From: an uncultured Afifella sp.
GTDB lineage: Bacteria > Pseudomonadota > Alphaproteobacteria > Rhizobiales > Afifellaceae
Direction of reading: 5' to 3'
Length of the DNA stretch: 60,593 bases
NCBI GenBank assembly: GCA_947259045.1
Contig: CAMYKZ010000041.1
Location: 1-60,593, forward strand
The notes under the pieces were generated by a model that was given only the letters and a program-made list of their open reading frames with translations, was not told the DNA's origin and made no database searches. This document shows positions 48,668-56,079 of this stretch, in pieces (position 1 is the stretch's first letter; every line of letters starts with the position of its first letter). The position numbers and the translations under genes are program-made.

Positions 48668-50527
48668 CTATCCCGCAATAGGCCGGCAGGCATTGGCGAG
48701 CCATTGCCGCTCATCAGCCGACAGGCCGGGCCAGCCCGACAACGAGCCGTAGACGCGCATGTGATAGACATCGAGCCAGGCGATTTCCGCCGCCGACAAC
48801 AGCCACGGCACGATCAGCCGCCGGTCGATCGGCGCAAGCGTGATGGTCTCAAATGACAGCATGTCGCGGTTGCCGCCGGGCAGTGGGCCGGGTTCGCGCA
48901 CGACAATCAGGTTTTCAATCCGGATGCCGAATTCGCCCTCGACATAAAAGCCGGGTTCGTTGGAAACGATCATGCCCGGCTCCAGCGCCACATGCCCGGT
49001 CTTGGCGATCCGCTGCGGGCCTTCGTGAACCGACAGATACGAGCCGACGCCGTGGCCTGTGCCGTGGTCGAAATCGAGCCCGGCCTGCCACAAGGCGTTG
49101 CGCGCCAGCACGTCAAGTTGAGCGCCGCTGGTGCCCTTGGGAAAGCGTGCGCGGGCGAGCGCAATGTGGCCCTTCAGGACGCGGGTAAACCGGTCGCGGT
49201 AGATATCGAGCTGTTGCGGCGAGGGCGCGCCGGCCAGCATGGTGCGGGTAATGTCGGTTGTGCCGTCGCGGTACTGGCCGCCGGAATCGAGCAGGAACAG
49301 ATCGCCCGGGCCGATCCGGCGGTTGCTCTGTTCGCTGACCCGGTAGTGCACGATCGCGCCGTTCGGCCCGGTCGCGGAGATCGTGTCGAAGGACACGTCT
49401 TCCAGCGGCACGCCGGCCAGCTTTCCGGTTTCGGCGCGCAGGGCTTCCAGTTTTATTGCGGCCTCGATCTCCGTCAGATCGCCGGACCTGGCCTCAGCGT
49501 CGAACCAGGCGAGGAAGCGCACCATGGCGGCGCCATCGCGGATATGCGCCAGTCGGGTTCCGGCCAGTTCAGCCGATGACTTTTTGGCTCTTGGCAATGC
49601 AACCGGGTCGCTGCCCTCGATGATTTCACCGCCGGCCTCTTCGATTGAGCGCGCGACGGCCTCGGCACAAAGTGCGGGATCCAGAAGCACTTTGACGCCG
49701 CTTTGACCAAGCTCAGCAAGCGCTTCTTCGAAACCGGCCTTCTCGATCACATCGACATGGTTTTCCAGATCGGCGCGCACCGAATTGGAGAGCTTTTTTG
49801 TTTCGATGAACAGGGACGGACGTGCGCCGCGCCGTAAAATCGCGAATGACAGCGGCAGGGGCGTGTGCGGAACATCGTGACCGCGAATATTGAAGGCCCA
49901 GGCAATCGACGACGGGTCGGTCAGAACGGCGGCATCGGCTTTTTTTGATTCAAGGATGTCTGACAAGGCCGCGATCTTTTCCTGTCTGTCCAGTCCCGTC
50001 AGGGCATCCGGCTGCAGGCTGACCGGGCTTGAAGGCGGCGCCGGGCGGTCTTTCCAGGCCAGATCGAGCGGGTTGGTCGCCGTTGCGACCAGATCGCCAT
50101 TGCCGTCAAGCGCGCGCTCATAGCGCTTGACCTGACCGCGTGTCAGCAGCCATGGGTCGAAGCCGATCCGTTTGCCTTCGGCTGCGTGCTCCTTAAGCCA
50201 TTCCGACGGCGCCTGGTTCATGATGGCGACAGGTTCAAAGATATCGATGTCGACCTGGTCGCGCACCTGGAGCGTATAGCGGCCGTCTACGAAGATGGCC
50301 GCTTTGTCAGCCAGAACGATCGCTGTTCCGGCAGATCCGGTGAACCCGGTCAGCCAGGCAAGCCGCTCCGCCGAGGCCGGCACATATTCACCCTGATGTT
50401 CGTCGGCGCGCGGGATGATGAACCCGTCGAGGCCGGCTTCGGCCAGTTTGCGCCTGAGCGCTGCGACCCGGTCGCGGCCCGTGGAGGGATCGGAGATATC
50501 GTCATAGGTCTGGAACATCTGCAACAC
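48668..50527 (-). CDS. Xaa-Pro aminopeptidase (aminopeptidase P, M24B)
   Basis: Protein of 619 residues, the long three-domain form (two creatinase-like N-terminal domains and a pita-bread catalytic domain). The N-terminus has 'GFIIPRADEHQGEYVPASAE' and 'IFVDGRYTLQV'. Metal ligands are seen in 'LLDSGGQYRDGTTDITRTM' (two Asp), 'GHGVGSYLSVHEGP' (His) and 'GMIVSNEPGFYVEGEFGIR' and 'IENL' (two Glu). It removes N-terminal residues next to proline from peptides. It is a monocistronic unit on the minus strand. Start at ATG 50527. Confidence 0.94.
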   Translation of the reverse strand: MLQMFQTYDDISDPSTGRDRVAALRRKLAEAGLDGFIIPRADEHQGEYVPASAERLAWLTGFTGSAGTAIVLADKAAIFVDGRYTLQVRDQVDIDIFEPVAIMNQAPSEWLKEHAAEGKRIGFDPWLLTRGQVKRYERALDGNGDLVATATNPLDLAWKDRPAPPSSPVSLQPDALTGLDRQEKIAALSDILESKKADAAVLTDPSSIAWAFNIRGHDVPHTPLPLSFAILRRGARPSLFIETKKLSNSVRADLENHVDVIEKAGFEEALAELGQSGVKVLLDPALCAEAVARSIEEAGGEIIEGSDPVALPRAKKSSAELAGTRLAHIRDGAAMVRFLAWFDAEARSGDLTEIEAAIKLEALRAETGKLAGVPLEDVSFDTISATGPNGAIVHYRVSEQSNRRIGPGDLFLLDSGGQYRDGTTDITRTMLAGAPSPQQLDIYRDRFTRVLKGHIALARARFPKGTSGAQLDVLARNALWQAGLDFDHGTGHGVGSYLSVHEGPQRIAKTGHVALEPGMIVSNEPGFYVEGEFGIRIENLIVVREPGPLPGGNRDMLSFETITLAPIDRRLIVPWLLSAAEIAWLDVYHMRVYGSLSGWPGLSADERQWLANACRPIAG

Positions 50528-50708
50528 CTACCACGATGGCATTTTGAATCCAGCAAAACCGCGCCGATCCGGGCAGCCGGAACGCCGTTTCAGGAAAAGA
50601 TTTATATTGCGTTGCAATAACGATCTTCGCACATGCAAAATCATGCCAGCTGCCATGCGCCTGCGGCGGTAACGGAGACCGGTGCGCCGGCCTATGTAGG
50701 GCGGGAAG

Positions 50709-50726
50709 ACACTCAAGTATGAGTGT
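50709..50726 (+). promoter_or_regulatory. small hairpin just before the DUF1127 gene
   Basis: ACACTC (50709-50714) and GAGTGT (50721-50726) form a perfect 6 bp stem with a 6 nt loop, a few bases before the GAAGGAG ribosome-binding sequence. It could shield the site or bind a regulator. Small and possibly chance. Confidence 0.3.
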
Positions 50727-50744
50727 GAAACGAAGGAGACTATC

Positions 50745-50954
50745 ATGGCATTCGCAACAATGGATTTCCCCTCAGCTGAAGCCAAAACCCGCAAGAACGT
50801 CTGGAAGCGCATGTTCGACGCGCTCGTGGAAGCGCGGATGCGTGAAGCCCAGCGGATGGTGAATACGCATCTTCTGAGCATGGACGATGAGACTCTGAAA
50901 AACCTCGGTTACGATCGTGCGACCCTGCGCAAGAAGGCCGCCTACCGGCTGTAA
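50745..50954 (+). CDS. DUF1127 small protein
   Basis: Protein of 69 residues with the C-terminal DUF1127 arrangement: a basic helix 'KNVWKRMFDALVEARMREAQ', then 'LLSMDDETLKNLGYDRATLR'. DUF1127 micro-proteins in alphaproteobacteria are small, basic and often stress- or growth-phase-regulated, and some bind RNA. A strong GAAGGAG lies before the ATG, with a short hairpin upstream. The stop is 6 bp from the convergent prmA stop, so the two mRNAs may overlap at their 3' ends. Confidence 0.82.
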   Translation: MAFATMDFPSAEAKTRKNVWKRMFDALVEARMREAQRMVNTHLLSMDDETLKNLGYDRATLRKKAAYRL

Positions 50955-50960
50955 CACCAT

Positions 50961-51848
50961 TTACGTGCCAAATGACTTCGTTTGGGGTCTGACGAGACTG
51001 AGCACGCACCATTCCTCAAACAGCCACGCGCGTCGCAGGACAATGTTCTGCCGCGCGTAGGCGGCGGCCACCCGTTCACGCTGCCCGGCCAGTAATCCTG
51101 ACAGGATCAATCTGCCACCCGGGGCCAGAATGCGGGCGATATCCGGCGCCATCAGCATCAGCGGGCCTGCCAGAATATTGGCGACGATCAGATCGTATGG
51201 CGCGCGGTTTCTGATCTCTGGATGATGCGTCCCATTGGCTGCGATAATTCGCGTCAGCGGGGTCACATGGTTCGACGCGGCGTTAGCGCGGGCAATTGTC
51301 ACCGCCAGCGGGTCGATGTCTGTGGCGAGCACGGGCAGGCGGGTCACCTTTGCGATGGCAATCGCCAGGACGCCGGACCCGGTCCCGAGATCGAGCGCAT
51401 TGAACGGGCGCTTTTGTTTGAGATGGTATTCCAGCGCCACAAGACAGCCGGCTGTGGTCGCGTGGTGGCCGGTTCCGAAGGCCTGGGCGGCATCAATTTC
51501 GATCGCAACACGGCCCAGCCTCGGGATATCCCGGTCATGACTGCCGTGGATCAGAAAACGCCCTGCGCGCACCGGATGAAGTCCGCGCAGGCTAATGGCC
51601 ATCCAGTCAATATCCTCAACGTCATCAGCCTGCATCGGCGCGTCGAAACCATCGCCGCCCAGGCAATTGAGGACAAGGCGCCGGGCCTCATCGCAGCCAT
51701 GTTGCGGGAACCAGGCTTCGGCGAGCCAGGTATCGGGGCCCTCACACAGCGAAACCGCAATGCCGTCGTCGGCGAAGTCACGTTCGAGAAATTCGGCGAT
51801 CCGCCGGGCCTCAGGAAATGCCGCCGCCAGCCGGACCGTCGCACTCAT
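50961..51848 (-). CDS. prmA: ribosomal protein L11 methyltransferase PrmA
   Basis: Protein of 295 residues. The N-terminal substrate-recognition domain has 'EAWFPQHGCDEARRLVLNCL'. The class I methyltransferase domain has 'EIDAAQAFGTGHHATTAGCL', motif I 'ALDLGTGSGVLAIAIAK', 'VLATDIDPLAVTIARANA' and 'DLIVANILAGPLMLMAPDIA' (the NPPY-like region). It trimethylates L11. It is 63 bp downstream of the flavin monooxygenase gene on the same strand and may be cotranscribed. Confidence 0.94.
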   Translation of the reverse strand: MSATVRLAAAFPEARRIAEFLERDFADDGIAVSLCEGPDTWLAEAWFPQHGCDEARRLVLNCLGGDGFDAPMQADDVEDIDWMAISLRGLHPVRAGRFLIHGSHDRDIPRLGRVAIEIDAAQAFGTGHHATTAGCLVALEYHLKQKRPFNALDLGTGSGVLAIAIAKVTRLPVLATDIDPLAVTIARANAASNHVTPLTRIIAANGTHHPEIRNRAPYDLIVANILAGPLMLMAPDIARILAPGGRLILSGLLAGQRERVAAAYARQNIVLRRAWLFEEWCVLSLVRPQTKSFGT

Positions 51849-51911
51849 ACCATTCTGTCCCGATTACAATCGCATGTGAGGTTCACTCATAGGGGCGCCT
51901 GCGGGCGATGA

Positions 51912-53045
51912 TCAAGCCTCAATCTCAGGTCGGCCGATCCACGGCGGCAATGGCGTGTCGAGTGCCAGGATATTGCGCACGGCGAGCCGACGAACCAGCG
52001 GGATGCGTAGAAGCCACGGTGCGAGCAATGCCGCGACCGAATTCCGGAACCGGGTCGCGCCGGTAATCTGGCCGGTACCGGCACGGCTGAATTTCAGCGT
52101 ACGCACGGCATAGGGCAGGCGGTCCGCGCTGTAACTGTCAAGCCGGTTTTCTTCCAGCGCCCAGGCAAACCAGGCCGCATCCTCCATGCCGAGATTCATG
52201 CCGCGGCCGCCGGCAGGCGAATGAACATGCGCCGCGTCACCCATCAGAAAGACCGGTCCGCTCTGGAACGTTTCCACATGCCGGTAGGCGATCCTGAACG
52301 ATGAACTCCAGACAACCTCGCCGACCGGTTCGCTGTCGGGAATGACAGTGCCGACATCCGGCCGGTTGCTGATATAGCGGACAAGACGATCGTTGATTGG
52401 AATGCGCACCAGCGCGCCATCGGGCAGGAGGTTCATGACAAACCTTGCCGGGTCCACCGGCTCGGCCAAAACCGCATCGACAAGTCCGAAGGTCTGCGGT
52501 TCGGTTTCCTCACCGGCAAAGGCGATCCCGGCCGCCTCGCGAACCGTGCTGTGGGCTCCGTCGGCGCCGAGCACATAGTCGCAGTGCATCGTTTCGGTCA
52601 CGCCATTGTGTGTCACAGAAGCGGCCGCATCAGGACCGTTCAGGTCAAGACCTGTGCACTCGGTCTGCCGCTCCACGGCAATCTCAAACGCCAGCAGAGC
52701 CTGTTCCAGGATCCGTTCCGTCGTTCCCTGTGGCAGCACGAGGATGCAGGAATGGCCGATGCCGGGCATTGCCAGTTCGACCTGCGCGACGGCCCGGCCA
52801 CGGCGGCGGATTTCGATGCGGTCGACCCGGTTTCCCGCCGCAATCAGTGCCTGCGTGACGCCGGAGGTCTGCAACAGGTCCAGGGTCCGGCCATGAATGC
52901 CGAGCGCCCGGGATTCGTGCTCCGGCGTCGGCCCGCTGCCGCGGTCAATGATCCGTGGCCTGTATCCGCGCCGCGCCAGCTCAAGCGCCGCCGTCAGGCC
53001 GACCGGTCCGGCGCCGACGATCAGGATGGATGGCTCGCCTGGCAT
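51912..53045 (-). CDS. FAD-dependent aromatic-ring monooxygenase (PHBH class A)
   Basis: Protein of 377 residues. The N-terminal Rossmann motif 'ILIVGAGPVGLTAALELARR' binds FAD. The DG motif 'VLGADGAHSTVREAAGI' and the GD motif 'VFLMGDAAHVHSPAGGRGMN' mark group A flavoprotein hydroxylases. It is shorter than two-domain phenol hydroxylases and lacks a thioredoxin-like tail. It would use NAD(P)H and O2 to hydroxylate an aromatic or cyclic substrate. It sits apart from the ring-cleavage operon, about 37 kb away, so a link is speculative. Confidence 0.87.
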   Translation of the reverse strand: MPGEPSILIVGAGPVGLTAALELARRGYRPRIIDRGSGPTPEHESRALGIHGRTLDLLQTSGVTQALIAAGNRVDRIEIRRRGRAVAQVELAMPGIGHSCILVLPQGTTERILEQALLAFEIAVERQTECTGLDLNGPDAAASVTHNGVTETMHCDYVLGADGAHSTVREAAGIAFAGEETEPQTFGLVDAVLAEPVDPARFVMNLLPDGALVRIPINDRLVRYISNRPDVGTVIPDSEPVGEVVWSSSFRIAYRHVETFQSGPVFLMGDAAHVHSPAGGRGMNLGMEDAAWFAWALEENRLDSYSADRLPYAVRTLKFSRAGTGQITGATRFRNSVAALLAPWLLRIPLVRRLAVRNILALDTPLPPWIGRPEIEA

Positions 53046-53156
53046 GGCCAGAGCTTAGATGAGTTCTGAGTGGTGGTGAACCGATAATCCGGCGTCAGGT
53101 GAGGCGGCGGCGCCATCGGACGCGCCTTGTCATCTTCGACTTCATGCCTTCGGTCT

Positions 53157-54041
53157 TCAGGTGCGTCTGAACAGTTTTCCGAAGAAGGCAACGGGCGCCA
53201 GCAGCAGGAACCAGAATTTCTTCAGCAGGACCAGCGCGACGGCAAAAAAGCCGACCTTGGATGCGGCCTTGCCCGCAACCAGCCCGGCAATGCCGATACC
53301 GGCTGCGGAATCAAACCAGCCGCCGGTGTAATCCTCATACCGGTATCCTTCCTGGAACGAAGCCACCTGGACGACCTTCGACACCGAGTTCCTGATCACC
53401 GGCAGGGCTTTCATGTCGGCAATATAATTCAGATTGAGAACGCCATACCGGCCAAGGAACCGGACATTATAGTTCAGGGAATCCGATTTATCGCCCCAGA
53501 CGATGCGCTGTGCCCAGTGAACGACCTTGTTTTGCGCATCATAGAATGGCTCCGATGCCCACTGGATATCGGATGTCGTCTGGTAGCCGTTCTGTTTCAT
53601 CCAGGCGTTGCTGTCGCGCGCGTCGGCACGCATCTGTTTCAGGACAGCATCATAATCGGCCGTGTCTGCGTCGTCATCGCTGACAAGCCCGGTACTCTCA
53701 AACGTCACCTCGATGCCCCAGACATTATCGGACAGCGGCGTGACCTGGATCGGAAACAGCATGGCCATCGTGTTGTCATCGGGAGGGTTTCCCCATGCAT
53801 CTTCCATCACCGCGCGGGCATCGGATTCGCCGAGCAGATAGAAGTTCCGCGGCACGTCCATGACGACGCCATTGGCAAGTTCGATGCGGCCTTGCCGGTA
53901 ATCAAGACTCTGCAGGAATTCCAGCGCATCGCCTTCGAAACCGCGGTTCGACTTGAACATGTCCTGAAACGATTTGGCTTCCGCGTTTCCGGAAAAACCG
54001 GCAAGCACGATTAAGACGAGAGCATTTGAAATGAAACGCAT
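53157..54041 (-). CDS. DUF2167 family membrane protein
   Basis: Protein of 294 residues: signal peptide (1-22, 'GNAEA'), then a beta-rich extracytoplasmic domain with 'GRIELANGVVMDVPRNFYLL', 'VMEDAWGNPP', 'MLFPIQVTPLSDNVWGIEVT', 'NGYQTTSDIQWASEPFYDAQ' and 'LGRYGVLNLNYIADM'. One or two membrane segments lie near the C-terminus (about 228-285) with a basic end 'FGKLFRRT'. This is the DUF2167 layout. The function is unknown; the family is often annotated only as putative membrane-anchored proteins. It is probably monocistronic. Confidence 0.82.
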   Translation of the reverse strand: MRFISNALVLIVLAGFSGNAEAKSFQDMFKSNRGFEGDALEFLQSLDYRQGRIELANGVVMDVPRNFYLLGESDARAVMEDAWGNPPDDNTMAMLFPIQVTPLSDNVWGIEVTFESTGLVSDDDADTADYDAVLKQMRADARDSNAWMKQNGYQTTSDIQWASEPFYDAQNKVVHWAQRIVWGDKSDSLNYNVRFLGRYGVLNLNYIADMKALPVIRNSVSKVVQVASFQEGYRYEDYTGGWFDSAAGIGIAGLVAGKAASKVGFFAVALVLLKKFWFLLLAPVAFFGKLFRRT

Positions 54042-54199
54042 ATGAAACCCCAGATCTTCCGCAGCGTTGTTGCCGGCTGCAGAACCATTACCAGAGGTTG
54101 ATTTGGACCATGTTTTCGATTTCGTGTGAATTTAACTGAATTGAGAAACGGAAAGTGAACTATTTCATGTGCTTTGCGGACGTTTCCTGAGATGCCGCA

Positions 54200-55774
54200 T
54201 CAGGCTGCCGATTCATCGGATCGGGTTGTCTCATCGAGTACATCGCGTACAACCTTGGCCAGTTCGGACATCTGAAACGGTTTCGAAATAAATGCGCAAA
54301 CAACCAGATGCTCAATCCGGCTGAGCACCGAGGGGTCTGCAAAACCGGATGTGAGAATGAAACGGAGGTGGGGAAATTTGACCTGCGCCACGGCCGCAAG
54401 ATCTGCGCCGGTCATGCCGTTGGGCATGATAATGTCGGTCAAAACGAGCGCAATGTCGCTTTGGCGGCCAAGCAGCGAAAGGGCTTCGATGCCGTCCCCG
54501 GCCTGCTCGACCTGGTATCCGAGATCTTCCAGCATTGTTACCGTGACATCACGTACGCAAGCATTGTCATCGACGACAAGCACCGTTTCACGTCCGGTTG
54601 GGAGTTGCTTTTTACCGGCGCCAAAACCGGGTTTCGCCTGCGCAACACCCCTCCTTTCGCGCGGCAGATAGATTGTCACGGTGGTTCCGTACTCTTCCAC
54701 GCTCTGAATATCGATATGGCCGTTGGATTGCTTCGCAAAACCGAACACCATGCTCAGACCGAGGCCACTGCCTTCGCCGACATCCTTTGTCGTGAAAAAC
54801 GGTTCAAACACATTGTCGATAACATCGGCGGGGATTCCGGTGCCGGAATCGGATACGGAAACGGCGACATATTCACCCGGCCTGACGTCCTGAGCCGCCT
54901 CGGCAAATTCGGCATCGAGCGTGACATTTGATGTCGCGATCGTCAATTCGCCGCCGTCGGGCATCGCATCGCGGGCGTTTACGGCAAGGTTCAGGATTGC
55001 CATTTCCATCTGGTTTGCATCGACATTGATCATCCATCCGTCACTGGACAGATCCGTTGTGAGCATGATGTTTTCGCCGATTGATCTCTGCAGCAATTCG
55101 GTCAGATTGAGAATTCTGGCGTTGGGATCACTGACTTCCGCCTGCAGGATCTGTCGACGGGAAAATGCCAGAAGCCTTTGCGTCAGTTGCGCGCCGCGTT
55201 GCGCGGCCTCGATGGCAGACCTGGCCCTGCGGTGGGCTGTATCATTGTCTGAAATTTGTCGTTCCAGAAGTTGAAGGTTTCCAAGAATTATGGCCAGCAG
55301 ATTGTTGAAATCATGGGCAAGTCCGCCAGTCAGTTGCCCGACGGCTTCCATTTTCTGCGATTGGACCAGTCTTTCTTCCGCTTCTTTCTGGCGGCTGAGG
55401 TCCAGTATCTGCGAAACCGTATGGAGCGGCTGGCCGTTTTCGTCCCGGATCAGCGCAACGCTGAGCAATATCGGGATCACTTTGCCGTCCTTGCGGATGT
55501 AGCGCTTCTCGATCTGAAACGATGGAATAGCGCCTGAGATCATCTGATCCATGAGTTCAAGATCGCGCTCAAGATCATCGGGATGGGTTACCGTCCGGAA
55601 ATCGGTCTCCTGAAGTTCCGCCTCCGAATATCCGGTTATCCTGCACAGCGCGGCGTTGGCTTTCAGCCAGCGGCCCTCCAGATTCACCAACCCCATTCCA
55701 TGGGGAGCCGTCGCAAAAGCTGCGCCAAAGCTCGCCTCGTTTTCACGGAACGCTTTGGTCGATTTTCCGGTCAC
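54200..55774 (-). CDS. hybrid sensor histidine kinase (PAS-HisKA-HATPase-REC)
   Basis: Protein of 524 residues from GTG 55774. No membrane segment is seen, so it is cytoplasmic. A PAS domain (about 12-130, 'APHGMGLVNLEGRWLKANAA', 'HPDDLERDL') is followed by HisKA with phospho-acceptor His154 ('GGLAHDFNNLLA'), HATPase ('NLAVNARDAMPDGG', 'GTGIPADVIDNVFEPFFTTK', 'GSGLGLSMV') and a C-terminal receiver domain with Asp447 ('LVLTDIIMPNGMTG'). It resembles light- or redox-sensing hybrid kinases of the LOV/PAS type, but the PAS lacks a recognisable LOV Cys motif. No response regulator gene is adjacent. Confidence 0.92.
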   Translation of the reverse strand: MTGKSTKAFRENEASFGAAFATAPHGMGLVNLEGRWLKANAALCRITGYSEAELQETDFRTVTHPDDLERDLELMDQMISGAIPSFQIEKRYIRKDGKVIPILLSVALIRDENGQPLHTVSQILDLSRQKEAEERLVQSQKMEAVGQLTGGLAHDFNNLLAIILGNLQLLERQISDNDTAHRRARSAIEAAQRGAQLTQRLLAFSRRQILQAEVSDPNARILNLTELLQRSIGENIMLTTDLSSDGWMINVDANQMEMAILNLAVNARDAMPDGGELTIATSNVTLDAEFAEAAQDVRPGEYVAVSVSDSGTGIPADVIDNVFEPFFTTKDVGEGSGLGLSMVFGFAKQSNGHIDIQSVEEYGTTVTIYLPRERRGVAQAKPGFGAGKKQLPTGRETVLVVDDNACVRDVTVTMLEDLGYQVEQAGDGIEALSLLGRQSDIALVLTDIIMPNGMTGADLAAVAQVKFPHLRFILTSGFADPSVLSRIEHLVVCAFISKPFQMSELAKVVRDVLDETTRSDESAA

Positions 55775-56079
55775 CAGGCCTTAGCCCCGTTTTCGATGTA
55801 AGCGGGATTTGCCGAAAGACCTGGGATTGCGCGAGGGCAGAGGTTCAGCACGGGCAATGGATTTCTCTTGTTGTTCTTCTTGTTCGTCCGATATTGAACC
55901 GGTGTTCATATCGGGCCGGTACACGCTCGAATTGTAGTAAAAAACATTGAATCAACTGCTAATTTTGATTCCGGTATATCCGGGCAGCAGGACGCACAGC
56001 GCTGAGGACGTAACGTTCCGTGGAGCGCATCGGTGACTGGATGAAGCGAAATCAGAATGGCGCCCGGAACCGCCGCAAA
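55775..56079. other. 305 bp spacer between the hybrid kinase and uvrD genes
   Basis: No convincing frame, RNA or palindrome seen. Both flanking genes are on the minus strand, so it must hold the 5' leader of the kinase gene (AAGG lies a few bases before GTG 55774) and the 3' end of the helicase transcript. A part near 55920-55975 is noticeably AT-richer and is the best place for a promoter. Confidence 0.6.
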
